A stretch of DNA of 64,000 bases from Paramecium sonneborni (Eukaryota; Ciliophora; Oligohymenophorea; Peniculida; Parameciidae). Numbering within the stretch: the stretch's first letter is position 1; each line of letters begins with the position of its first letter. This document shows, in pieces, positions 24,544 to 35,960 of the stretch. The translations under genes and the position numbers were made by a program. The stretch covers positions 314,598 to 378,597 of the forward strand of contig CAJJDN010000023.1 in NCBI GenBank assembly GCA_905182985.1, in the 5' to 3' direction. The notes below the pieces were generated by a model that worked only from the letters and a program-made list of their open reading frames with translations, had not been told where the DNA came from and made no database searches.

Positions 24544-25834
24544 TCATTTTCCTAAATGACTAAAAGGTATAATTATTTTTTTCCATCCAGGATGGTTTTT
24601 GGCTAGTTTTCTCGAAATCATTTCAGCTAACCAAATAATATTTCTGATTTCCTATTCTTTCAATTTTAAATATGCATAAAACACCTAAAAATTATATATT
24701 AAAATACTCCATATGATCCTTATCCATCAAAAGAAAGTGCATAGCGTCTACATTCATCATCATACATAATATCATCAAGAGTTCTAATTTAATTATATAA
24801 TATTCTAATTACTTTGTTTATACATTAAACTCTTCTCTTTTTAAAGGATCAGGTGCATCCTTCAATAAATCTCTATAATTATCACAACCTTTCACTGCTT
24901 CTCTTAAAGCATCCAATGTCATTGCCTATAAATATACTTTTTCACAATCTGGATATAAATTTCCAATTGTTGGACATAATTATTTCCTTGTTGTAATAAT
25001 CTTAGCAGCTGTATTCAAATCTCTATTTCCTATTGAATTGTAAATCACTTAAACTGTTTTAAAATCTGCTTCAAATTTTAACAATTCTAATAATGCTTCT
25101 TAAGAAGTGGGCATCAACTATTTATTAATATTCTTTCATTATACTTCAGATTCACAAAAAGAATAAAAATCTTCTAACCACATCTTCTTAAGTGATGTTC
25201 TAATATATTCTGGTTTCATTTCTCTAAATAAGTTCTAAATATCATTCAATGTCCTATTTTCATGCAAGTTTTCTATAGATTCTTCCAAAAATTTCATAAA
25301 ATACACTCCTATTGGTGTATCAATTAAAACATCTCTATATAAACTACTATAATCATCTCCTTCCAACACTTTAATATTTTTTATTTCAGGAAACCAACCT
25401 AATGGATCAATATTACTCAATAATATTTCAATATCAATTTTATTCTTCAATCCTTCTATCATATTAACTACATTATCTATCATAAAACGACATCTGTTCT
25501 ACTAATTAAATTAATTACCTCAAATGGAACAAATACTTTGTAAGTGTTCCTGTAGATTATGCTTCTATATACTCAAATTCATCAGCCAATTTCTTCTTTA
25601 ACCTTTATCTCAGTATTGAAGTTGGAATCTATGGATTGTCAGCTTATAAACAATTCTATATTTCATATTTCTAAATACTTGATAATCTGTTTCCTCTAAA
25701 AATGATTTTAATTCAGGAATTGAAGCACAATTCTTCATTTATTAATATTGAGCTTCAGTTAAAAAACTAGCTCTAAGACCTCTTATTATTGCTTCTGCAT
25801 ATCCATCATCCACTCCAAATACACAAAGATCCAT
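24544..25834 (-). CDS. VMA6: V-type proton ATPase subunit d (Vma6/ATP6V0D)
   Basis: 387 residues; introns 25656-25678, 25494-25518, 25118-25144, 24784-24812 and 24685-24707. Begins DDGYAEAIIRGLRASFLTEAQY, the conserved GYLEAIVRGxRxGxLT start of subunit d. Other blocks: RFMIDNVVNMIEGL, LIDTPIGVYFMKFL, LEDFYSFCES, IYNSIGNRDL, LYPDCEKVY and the C-terminal VFYAYLKLKEQEIRNIIWLA. Subunit d links the V1 central stalk to the membrane V0 rotor in acidic vacuoles, contractile vacuole and endosomes. Complete; every splice junction keeps the family alignment. Confidence 0.95.
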
Positions 25835-26350
25835 TCTTAATTTATTTATTTATAATAAATTTTATATATAAAGAATTCAAATGGATTTTTTCTTAATCTC
25901 TTAAAAATGTGTAATATATTAAATGTGATTTAATACTATCATAATTTAATTTTTTGTATTCAAGGGGTGATTTTTTCAATATTTTTGTTGAATTAAATTA
26001 AAAATTGAACTTCCCTTGATAAGTAATAATGACGTTAAATTTTGCAATTTTTAAATTTGTTTTCTTTAAAATTCAAATATTTGACAGATTAATATTAGGA
26101 ATTCTAATCTACGAAGAGTATTAAAATTGAATTAATTTATCATTTAATAATGAATAAATTAATCATGTTATTTTAAAACCCAGTTTGGAAACCAGTTTTT
26201 TCTAAATTACTCTCTCTTCATCCAAAGATTAATTAAATTATAATAAAAATATAATATTGAGTTATTTTCAGACTCAATACATTAATAAAATAAAGTTTTA
26301 ACCTAAATTTATAAATTTCTAAAATTTTGTTAATATTTATTTATTTTAAT
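25835..26350. other. Divergent intergenic region
   Basis: About 515 bp between V-ATPase d (-) and a membrane-protein gene (+). AT-rich with several TGA in all plus frames. No repeat or RNA gene identified. Confidence 0.5.
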
Positions 26351-26926
26351 ATGCTGACAAAAAAAAAGTTTTTTACTAAAAGTTTAGAATTAATATTTAG
26401 AATAAGATTTATTACTCTTAATCATATAGATATCAAATATAGTTAAAAGCTACGAACTTAAAACATTTCCAGTAGGTTTTAATATTATTAGGTTATGTCA
26501 TAGTATTATTATTTTTGCTTGTTCAAACATTAAACTTGCATATAAAATATAAAATTGTTTTTAAATCAAATTTCATATTGCCTAATAAATTAATTTTTAT
26601 TTCTCCTTAAATAGAGAAAGTTTTTATTCCTTTTAAAAGATATTAAATATCTCTTGAGATGCTTAGCCATTAGGCTATTTAATCAAAAAATATTTTAATT
26701 TTGACTGAAGGGTAAACTATAATCTAACAAGCACATTAAAACGATTATCCTCTTTATGATTGGATGTATATATTTCAAGATACCTAGAATTTTCTCGATA
26801 ACTGTAATATAAATTATTATTCCATCAGTGTCTTCAACCAGTATAAATACAGTAGAATATGGGATATCATATTTATTTCTTAAGTAATTAGATTAGATTG
26901 AATAAACTATTTTAATTATTTCTTGA
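26351..26926 (+). CDS. Putative single-pass (type II) membrane protein, unknown
   Basis: 176 residues if introns of 20 nt (26368-26387) and about 25 nt (near 26843) are removed; both are GT...AG and the frame then fits exactly to TGA at 26924. A basic N terminus precedes one TM (VLILLGYVIVLLFLLVQTL), then a luminal-type domain containing ILILTEGQTIIQQAHQ and YPLYDWMYIFQD. The plus strand lacks TGA in all three frames for about 300 bp, unusual for this composition. No family recognised; the second splice site is uncertain. Confidence 0.45.
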
Positions 26927-27223
26927 ATAAAGATTCTGATTTATTATTTTTTAATTTAATTTAATTTAATTTCTGACTTATCTTCATCTAACAAGTTATT
27001 TTTTTCAATTTAAGATTTTTAATATTAATTTTTTAAATTACTTTTTTTTATTAATAATTATTATCAAATAATTGTTCTTCAATTAATAAAATCACTTTTT
27101 AATATTTAAATTACTTTTGCTAAGATTATCCATGATTTTACAAAAAATATGGAATTGTAAATTTAAATAAAATTTATAAAATTAATTTTATAATATATAT
27201 ATTTTTGATTTTTTAGATTAAAA

Positions 27224-30029
27224 TCAGAATTTCCCCCAACTCTAAAATGGATCAAAATTAATATTAATATTCATTTGTTTATCCTAACTAGTATTATTAT
27301 TTTATTCTTAGTTTTACTATTGATCAACTGATAATTGAAGGTTATTTACTAGTTAAGGTTGTTATGATATTTATGGAGATTATTCATCTAAAAGATTGAT
27401 GTTATCAAATTCTTTGTATTTATTCATAACTACCTTTTGTTGTTATTCTTGATTTTTTTAGAATGGATTATCGAAATTAAGTAATTAATTATTAGTTTGA
27501 AGAGGATTGCTTGGTTCTTAATTTTATAAACTTTTCCATTTAGTATCATCTTAATTCAATAAATTCAAGTTTGATTAAATATTAAATTATTAAGAATAAG
27601 ATTGATCGAATGGTTTTGCAAAATCAAAATTAAGAGGTTATTATTAAATAATTTCTTATGGAATCCCAATGATAGGGGAAGTATAAACTTAAGTGTTATT
27701 TTAAGTTGATTATTATATTAATCCTTATGAAATTGGATTAAGTGCAATATTTAATTAATTTATTTCAAGAATTTCATTTTAAGGAATGCCTATTACGGTT
27801 GGAGAAATACTGCTATTTGATTGATTTAATTATAAAGATTGAGGTTAAAGTTGATTAAAATTAAAATCACCAATATTTTAATAGCTATTATTTGATCTTT
27901 CAAATTAATTTTATTGTTAAAAAGTTAGATTTAGATTTGACTATTATTATTATTATTATTGTTATTATTATTATTATTGTTATTATTATTATTATTGTTA
28001 TTATTATTATTATTGTTATTATTATTATTATTATTATTATGATTATGATTATGATTATTATGATTGTGATTACTATTATTCATCAATATCTTCAGGTAAA
28101 CATGACATTCTCTCAACAGCTATTTTCTAAATTAAACTTTAAAGTAATTCTGAATATTTTTATATTAATGATTTCCCAATATTTAATTCGATTATATAAG
28201 GTAATAATTAAGGAAGTAATCTAGTTACAATTTGCTTTATTATTATTAATAATTACTTCATAATTTAGATGCTGCAAAAATGATTTATAGATCTCTAATA
28301 ATAATTAAGCTTATATTTTATTAGGAGCAGTGATTTTTCTAAATTTTTCCAAAGATGGTAAAATAGTATCAGAAATAGAAACTTTATCAAATATATGCTA
28401 GGTTTTGCTCAATACTTATAATGCTAATAAATTAACTTCCTTGTTGGATGAATCCAAACATAATTATAACAATCTAGGCAATATCTTTAATTATATATTT
28501 TTGATACTTTATTTTTTGTGTATTAATATTCAATTTTTTCCATGATCATTTAAGTTTAGCTTAATGCAACTTCTTAAAGCTTAGCCACATCAGATTCAAA
28601 ACATTTGACAAATAGAGGAATAAGATGAGATTAAATTTCATTATCAGGTATTTTAATTTCATAAAACTATTTTATGTTTTATACTAAACAATAAAGAGCT
28701 TGAGCAGGCATACTTGGTAATCCAGATACCTTTTTAATGTAATTCCAACATAAATTAACATATTTATCTTGAATAGTTTAATCAGGCATTTTAGAAACAT
28801 CAATTGCTATGAAGATTACATGTTGCATCAATTTTTCATTAGTTATTAATGGCATAATATTTGGTAAGATATTTCTAATAATTACTTATCTTTCAAACTC
28901 ATAAATATTATAAATATATACTTTATAAATGCTTTTTGATATTTATTTTAGTAATGCTGCTTATTGCTCAGAATCAAATTATTAAAACTATTTAAGTGAA
29001 TGCATCAATCTAATTAAAGGATCTAAAAAAAATTCATGATGATATATTTCCAATATAGTAGGTCTTTAACTTAATTCTTTACTCAACATCTTAATAATAA
29101 GATCTTTTAATGATTGATCTTAAATTTAAATAAAAAAAGGGCTTTTTTATATAAATGGTAAGAGACAATCAAAACTAGATTAATATTAGGTGATATGTGA
29201 AATTTAGAATAAAGTAAGGTCTTTCATTCCTGATAATTGTAATCTTAATAAACCAGCTAATCTAAATTAATTTAATATATTTTTACATCAATCCTAATGA
29301 AAATATATCTGATTGATAAGATCCTAATGATGGATTTAAAGTTAATTCTGGAGCCATATAAGCTAAATCTGGATAGAGTTATAATTATTTATCATATGGC
29401 TTTGGAATTAAATCAATATCCACATTAATTGAATTTCCCATAGGATTTGGTTAACTGAAAATAAATCCTCCAATCTAAATTTCAATAGAATAGCTACTTT
29501 GACTTTTCCTTCAGTAGTTACATATATATTATCTGGCGAAAGATTGAAATGATTTAATTTTACATCATTATGTAGAAAACTTAATCCTTCTATGATTTAT
29601 AACAAAATTAATTTCACATCCATTATGCTGCATGAATTTAATTTATCATCTAAACATAAATATACTAGAATATTACTTTTCACAATAGAATTTAAAGTAC
29701 CAATAACTTTTTCTGTAACACAAACAATTCTTTTTTGATCCTCTCCAGGTGTTTCAATAACTGAAAGGATACATGGATGTCTAATAGAAGCAAGCTTTTC
29801 TCCTTCTCTTCTTAATGTGCCATATATCATTTCTCTTTCTTTTTCATTTTTCACAAGTTTAAGAACACTTCTTTTATCAAATATAAAAACAGAAAATTCT
29901 TCTTTATGTTTTTTAGCATTATGAACTATATTAATTCTATTTTTCATTACTTTACCATACTGAGTTTTAACCTCCTGTTATGTATGGCTTTTTATCTATA
30001 TCATAATTTTTAATCCATTAATTTCCCAT
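27224..30029 (-). CDS. SCYL2-like (SCY1) pseudokinase with clathrin-adaptor-type tail
   Basis: The N-terminal kinase-like domain begins near 30029 (MGNQWIKNYDIDKKPYITG), continues FSVFIFDKRSVL, SIRHPCILSVIETP and GLSFLHNDVKLNHFNLSPDN, where the HRD catalytic loop is replaced (NHFNLSPDN), as in SCY1 pseudokinases. A HEAT-like region follows, with EIYKSFLQHLNYEQIV and a conserved helix ending RMSCLPEDID. Then comes a very long polyQ tract and a Q/N-rich tail containing NPF and DPF motifs. In animals SCYL2/CVAK104 binds clathrin and AP2 and works in endosome-TGN traffic; DPF/NPF motifs fit that role. Several introns (for example 22 nt after the NYE codon) are inferred and not all junctions in 28.4-29.6 kb were resolved. 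Confidence 0.82.
27937..28082 (-). repeat. Polyglutamine-coding (TAA/CAA)n tract
   Basis: On the minus strand, in the SCYL2-like frame, this reads Gln-Ser-Gln repeats and then about 35-40 Gln codons, mostly TAA with periodic CAA. On the plus strand it appears as polyIle/Val, which is a shadow. Confidence 0.9.
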
Positions 30030-30076
30030 TATAAAATAATTTATTATTATTTAAAACCAAAATGATTATAAGAAAT

Positions 30077-30726
30077 TCATATCCATTCTACATCCTCTTT
30101 CGTTTACCAACCAGTTAGATCAACTTAAGGCCTATCTGTAAATGTTCTAATTGGAGAGAAATTTCTTTAGTTACTGAGATTCAACCCAGTATTCAATCTA
30201 CTTGTGTTTGAAACTTGTTTAAAAGATGCCTTAAGATTTATAGAAAATATTTTTATTGGCTTTTTTGAAACTGTTAATGGATTAACTATCTCAGATTGTT
30301 GTTTGTTTTCTCTATTCTCTTGTTTACTCCATAATTATTATCGAGTAAACATCATTTAATTCTTTATCTACTTTAATAAATTATTTTTCATTGGTAATGT
30401 AGGTTAATCCTCTAAATTAAATTGATGAAATTTTCTGCTTTAGCCTTCTGAAAAAGGCCTAGAATGAATATGCAATTTTTTTTGTTAATATAAAGAACTC
30501 GCCTATATTTTGTTTTCAATTTATTATGGATTTTATTTATCTAAATTTATTCATTATCATACTTACGTAAAGTAGCTCGTTTAGATATGTTTAATTGATT
30601 ATCAATATGATTTCTTAGAGATTAAGGATTAAGCTAATTATTTGTATTCGATCTTATAAGTTTATTAATAAGGCATTCCAAATAATATATATCTACTGTT
30701 GTCGTCGATTTTTTTTATCTCTTCAT
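30077..30726 (-). CDS. Basic protein of unknown function
   Basis: 207 residues with one 26-nt intron (30541-30566). Rich in Lys, Arg, Asn, Gln and Ser with few hydrophobic blocks, so probably largely unstructured. It contains KKPIKIFSINLKASF and an Arg/Phe/Ser/Pro stretch NFSPIRTFTDRP near the C terminus. It ends 48 bp before the start of the SCYL2-like gene on the same strand. No family recognised. Confidence 0.6.
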
Positions 30727-31672
30727 TATTTAATTGATATTAATATAAAATTATTTATTTGTTAGTTTTACATTAAATTTCATATCATAAAAATCACTAT
30801 CTTTTAAAAATTATATACTATTTCCATTCTTAAGATTTAATTTTATCAATCTAGAAAAACTTGATTTAGGAACCTATATTTGAAAAAATAAATGTTTTAT
30901 ATAATTAATTTAATTTAAATTAATGATATAAAAAAATGAAAATTTTGATGAATTTTAGAAATTAATCCAAAACTGAATCACTGAAAAACCGATATCAAAG
31001 CCATCTTTGTTTTATTACTAAAAGATAAAATAAAATTATTAATAATAATATTCTTCTTTCTAAATTCTAATAATATTTCTAAATTAAATTAATTTTTGAA
31101 AAATTGTACATAAATATTAAAATTGCCTATTAAAAAACAAGATTATTTTTTGAAGAATTAAAAAATAAGAATTAAAATAGTAGATAATATTTTTGAAATT
31201 AGAGAGTGAAGCTAATGTTATGATTAAGGCTTAAAAAAGGTTTTAATTATTTTTAGTGGATATTAACTTATTTTAATAGCATCTTCTGTTTAATCTATGA
31301 TTATAGATTATTTCAAGAACTAAGAAGCTTAGAAGACTTCAAAATTGGAATGAGTTGATTATCAAAGGATGAAATAATTATAAATTTAACTTTTCTTTTG
31401 AAAGAGAAGATATTGCTACTTAAATAAGGAAAGTATTTTAGTGAATAATGAATTTGATTGAAAACCTACTTTAAAAATAAATTGTAGACTCTCGAAAAAA
31501 TATGAGTTATCAAATAAATTAGGTGATATAAAAATAGTAAATTGAAATGATGAAGAAATAAGAATTTTTGTGGGAGATCAACGAAATATGAGTCAATTTA
31601 TATGTTTCAACATTATTATAATAATTCTATAATTTTTGTAAAATTTATCTACGATAATATAAAAAATGAGTG
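30727..31672. other. AT-rich region with no clear gene
   Basis: About 950 bp. Short stretches look coding-like (for example around 31330-31430), but each is stopped by TGA within 40 codons and none begins at a sensible Met. Probably intergenic DNA or a decayed 5' part of the next feature. Confidence 0.5.
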
Positions 31673-32536
31673 AATAATTTTTTTATCTTAAATTATAAGA
31701 CAGATAAAAATAATAAAATTTAACAATAGTATTGATTTTAATTTAAACTTTATAATTGAAATAGAGATATATTTAATTCAAATATTGTTGTGGACACTGT
31801 ATTTAGTTTTACTAAAAACCTTTCTAAATTCCTGCATATAGAATGAATTACTCTTTCTTATATTTAAGGAATCTTATCTCTGTGTTAATTTTGAAGGAAT
31901 TATAGATTATCTATGTGTGGATGAAATTCTTGGCTTAGAGTCATCGTTAAAAGTCTTACAAATATTAGCTAGACTTTATTATTATTTTTGCATCTTATTT
32001 GATTTAGTTTATAAATTACCTGTCATTTCATTAATGTTGCTAAAGATGACTAATAAGGGTTAGTTGTATTATGTGAAGAGGATGTTTTATGTCTTAAATT
32101 AGATTAATAAGCATCATTTTCTAAGTTAATTTTTAATCTCATTTACTACTTTAAATAGGATTCTAAATTAATATTACTCTTATACTTTATGGATTCTGAA
32201 TTAAATTATTAGAATTGTAATCTTATTATTTAATACTATGATAACTTTTTGATTAAGTATTATTTTATGAGCTTTTAGTTTATTACTTTAAGAAATAATC
32301 TAATTTATATGATTGATGTCTTTGAATAGCAGTATCTTTTTGAAATTAAGTTTGTTGCTGAATAATTTTGCTGAAATTATAAATTTAAAAGGCATACATA
32401 CTTAGGTGGATTACTGCAAATAGCAAAAGAACGTTCCAAAGATTTACAAATGGTTTATGGTTTGCTGTAAGTAGATACATTTTAATTCACAACTTCTATA
32501 TTGTCAAAGAAACTGTCATTCATATTCATATTTTGA
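31673..32536 (+). pseudogene. Decayed or unresolved helical-repeat coding region
   Basis: A frame without TGA starts at 31673 with no Met and continues, with at least one intron (20 nt, near 32070), to about 32360. It reads as Leu/Ile-rich helices such as GLESSLKVLQILARLYYYF and DEILGLESSLKVLQ. A last piece (TYLGGLLQIAKERSKDLQ) weakly recalls the N-terminal HEAT repeats of Vac14, then the frame ends. No intact gene could be built: no start, and the match stops abruptly. It may be a pseudogene or a gene whose introns I could not place. Confidence 0.35.
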
Positions 32537-32558
32537 ATTTAAATAATATTAAAATAAA

Positions 32559-33590
32559 ATGAATTAGGATAAATAAAGAAATCTATATTGGAATCATTTT
32601 ATTGCTGGTTTAGTAGGTGGATTTATTAGTGTAACTGTGTGCCATCCTTTAGAAGTTGCTAGAAGTCGATTAAATTTATAGGTATCATAAATATACACTT
32701 TAAGAATGCAACTAAATCTGTTAACAAATATAGTGGATTTCTTAATACACTTTACGTAATATTTAAGGAAGAAGGATTTTATGGTTATTATAAAGGTAAT
32801 AAAAGCTTGTTAAATTTTAAAATAGGTTATCGAGCAACTGCCATAGCAAATCCTTTATTTCATTCTCTATTCTTTCCTATATATAAATGGAATAAGGAAA
32901 TATTGGAAATCAAATATTAAATCTCTGGTTTTTATAATCATGCAATTGCAACTGTTCTAACAGGATTTTTGTGTGATTTAATAACTAATCCACTTTGGGT
33001 ATATTTTTAGTTTTTACTATTTTAGCTAATTAGAACTAGAATGCAAACAGAATATTTACATGACCATAATCATATTAAATATAAATCAGTATTTGGTGGA
33101 CTATTTACAATGTATAAAGAAGTATATTAAAATTCTTAATCATAGGAAGGATTTTTTGCATTATATAAAGGTTTAGGTGCTACAGTTATAGGATTATCTC
33201 ATGTAGCTGTTTAATTTCCAATTTATGAAAAACTTAAAGCAGATTATATTGATGAGTATGGATAGTTATCACCAATTGATATTCTAAAAGCTTCAATATT
33301 ATCCAAATGTAAAACACATAATTTGAATATTTAATTTAGCTATTGCAGTAATTGCAACATATCCTCATGTAGTTATTCGAACAAGATTACATGATAATAA
33401 AACTATATATAAAAATGGATTAGGCTCTAGAATTAGAATTATTGATATTTGTAAAGCTATTTATGAGTAAGACTCAATTAAAGGCTTCTATAAAGGTCTC
33501 ATACCTGATTTAATCAGAGTATTACCTTCTAATAGCATTACTTTTCTTGTTTATGAACTCTTCAGTAAGTATTTAGTCTAAAAATTTTGA
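32559..33590 (+). CDS. Mitochondrial carrier family (SLC25) transporter
   Basis: 306 residues; introns 32682-32704, 32796-32825, 32999-33025 and 33309-33339. Three tandem carrier repeats are visible, each with a PxxxxxR signature: HPLEVARSRL, NPLWLIRTRM and YPHVVIRTRL. Six TM helices are predicted by the family fold. The second signature (NPLW...RTRM) resembles the folate/FAD/NAD and pyrimidine-nucleotide carrier branch, but substrate is inference. It works in the inner mitochondrial membrane. Confidence 0.88.
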
Positions 33591-33770
33591 ATATATTTAA
33601 AAATGTTAAGAAATGCATATATATTTTAAATTATAAATTCTTCACTCAAAATATGATCTAAAAGGTTTATTTTTGGTTTATAATTAAAATAAATAAGAAG
33701 TTTTTTAATAATAAATAAATGTTTCTAATGTGTAAAGTTAATATTTTATTTAATTTTCATATTTCCTTAT

Positions 33771-34475
33771 ATGAATAAAAACCCTAATACTTAGTAATAT
33801 TTATTGAGATTATAGTGATACCCTTATAAAAGTTGTGATAGTTGGAAACTGCAACGTTGGAAAATCCTGTATTTTAATGAGATATTCTGAAAATTATTTT
33901 ACATCACAATATTACAACACTATTGGTGTAGATTTCGTATAAATAAATTTTATTTAGAGAAAACTAGAGTGATTAAAATAGGAAATTAAGATGTGAAATT
34001 ACAGATTGTATTTTATAAAATTATTAAAGTGGGACACTGCAGGTTAGGAAAGATTTAAAGCTTTAACAAATAATTATTATAGAGATGCTCATGGGGTAGT
34101 AATTGTGTATGATGTGACTGAAAGATCTACATTCGATGCAGTGGATAGTTGGATTGAGGATATTGATAAGTATTGAATATTTAAGCATTTTTTTAAAGGT
34201 ATGGAAGAAAAACAGTATAAAAATTAATTGTTGGAAATAAGGCAGATATACCAAATAAAAGAAAAATTAGCAAATAGGAAGGTCAAGAGAAAGCGAGATC
34301 GTTTAATGCATAATTTTTGGAAACTTCAGCTAAAACATCTGAAAATGTAGATAGATTATTTATTTCAATTTGTGAGCAAGTCATGAATATGAAACAATAA
34401 TAGCCTTATAATTAGAACAACAATTTAAATTAACAATAATAGAATTAACCGTAAAATAGTCGAGGGTGTTGTTGA
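33771..34475 (+). CDS. Rab-family small GTPase
   Basis: 202 residues; introns 33794-33815, 33937-33959, 34008-34029 and 34170-34198. All G motifs are present: P-loop GNCNVGKS, switch I with YYNTIGVDF, WDTAGQERF, GNKADI and ETSAKT. The C terminus is a hypervariable Gln/Asn-rich tail ending RGCC, the double-Cys site for geranylgeranylation. Overall closest to the Rab1/Rab8/Rab18-type secretory group by eye. It would control vesicle budding or tethering; YIF1 and SCYL2-like genes in the window are also trafficking factors but are unlinked in expression. Confidence 0.93.
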
Positions 34476-34776
34476 TGTAATTATTTATTTCTTTTTGTTT
34501 TTTTAATTATTTTTTATATTTAAAAGCTAATTAATGGATTGATATTTTCAGATATTTATTTAATTAACTTTTTATTTTGTGATGAAAATAAATGTAGATG
34601 GAATTACCGTCTGATTGTTGTTTGATGCTAATGTGGCAATATCTGATATATATATATATTAATATGAATAATCAAGTTGATGAATTATGGAATCTCATTA
34701 TATGAGATTAATGATTAAAAACTTCTATATCTGAAAATATATATCATCATTATGATAATAAATTTATATTATTAAA
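34476..34776. other. Intergenic, with small inverted repeat
   Basis: About 300 bp between two plus-strand genes. Holds an 8-bp perfect inverted repeat (AATCTCAT / ATGAGATT, 34691-34709) and an (AT)n run near 34650. Nothing else recognised. Confidence 0.5.
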
Positions 34777-35911
34777 ATGATGCATGAAGAATAGGAAGTA
34801 TAGATTACTTCTGATTAATTGTAATCAATGAAAATGTGCAAGATTTTCAAAGACCATGTAAGATTAGAATTCTAAAATTTAGCAAAAAGATATAAATGCC
34901 ATTGATTTTTCAAAAGACGGGTAATATTTAGTCTCTTGTGATGATTAAGCTTTAAATGTCTATGATGTTCATTAGGGAAAGTAAATTAGTTTTTGATTAA
35001 TAGGAAAATGAGAACACTTTACAATAAGGTAAAGGAAATAGATCTTGTCAAATTTACACATCATAATTCATGTGTATTATGTGTTACAAAAAAAGAGCCT
35101 TATGATATCTATTATTGGTCATTACATGATAATTAAATATTGAAAAAGTTCACTGGACATACAAACATGTAAAATTTAATTGAATTACTTATCTGATAGA
35201 ATACATTGGCTAGATTTATCACCTGTCTCAGATGATTTTTTAAGTTGTAGTATGGATGGAACATTAAGATTATGGAATTTAGCATCTGAATACTAAACAT
35301 GTGACGGTTTATTAGATTTATCTGCTAAAAAAACATTTTGTGTAGCTGCATTTGATCCATCAGGATATGTTTTTGCGGTAGTGTTTTTGGAATAATATTA
35401 TTGTATATCAAATAATTGGTTATACTTATATGATTTTAAAAAATATCATTCTGGATCATTTTAATCTAAAAAGATTAATATTAGTTAAGTGAAATGTATT
35501 AAATTTAGTAATAACAACAAATATATTTTATGTTCTACAGGAGATGGCACAATACTAATTTTAGATGCTTATACTTTAGATACAGTAAAATAATTTAATT
35601 TATATAATTAGATTTGTGAATTAAGTGATTTCAGTAATCAAGGATCAATGATAGAGGCTGGTTTTACTCCTGATTGCAATTATGTAATAAGTGGAAGTGA
35701 AACAGGAACTATACATATTTGGAGTTTTCCTTTAGGAACCTAAATAGCTAGATTAGAAGGACATTAAAAAAGATGTAAAGTTGTTAAGTTTTGTCCTACT
35801 CATTTTTTAATGGCCAGTGGCTGTAGAAATTTAGTTCTTTGGATTCCAGATTAATTTTCAAATGATAACATGAATAATAATAATAGTAGAAGAAGTTTAA
35901 TGAGCATTTGA
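34777..35911 (+). CDS. WDR82: WDR82/Swd2-like WD40 protein
   Basis: 351 residues; introns 34858-34882, 34981-35003 and 35169-35199. WD repeats line up with WDR82: INAIDFSKDGQYLVSCDD, SLHDNQILKKFTGHT, MDGTLRLWNLAS, AAFDPSGYVFAV, KCIKFSNNNKYILCSTGDG, AGFTPDCNYVISGSETG and a last blade ending in RNLVLWIP. WDR82/Swd2 is a subunit of the Set1/COMPASS H3K4 methyltransferase and of transcription-termination complexes, in the nucleus. Two adjacent ATG codons at the start; the first is used. Confidence 0.9.
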
Positions 35912-35960
35912 ATTTAATTTATGTATTTTATATATTTTTAAATATTATTTATAATATAAA

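Noticed and set aside
26655..26740. tRNA-Leu-like structure on the minus strand (D-arm-like and variable-arm-like hairpins)
   Set aside because: There is no T-arm and no pairing acceptor stem; small hairpins are common in AT-rich DNA.
27892..28224. PolyIle/Val ORF on the plus strand
   Set aside because: Antisense shadow of the SCYL2-like polyQ tract.
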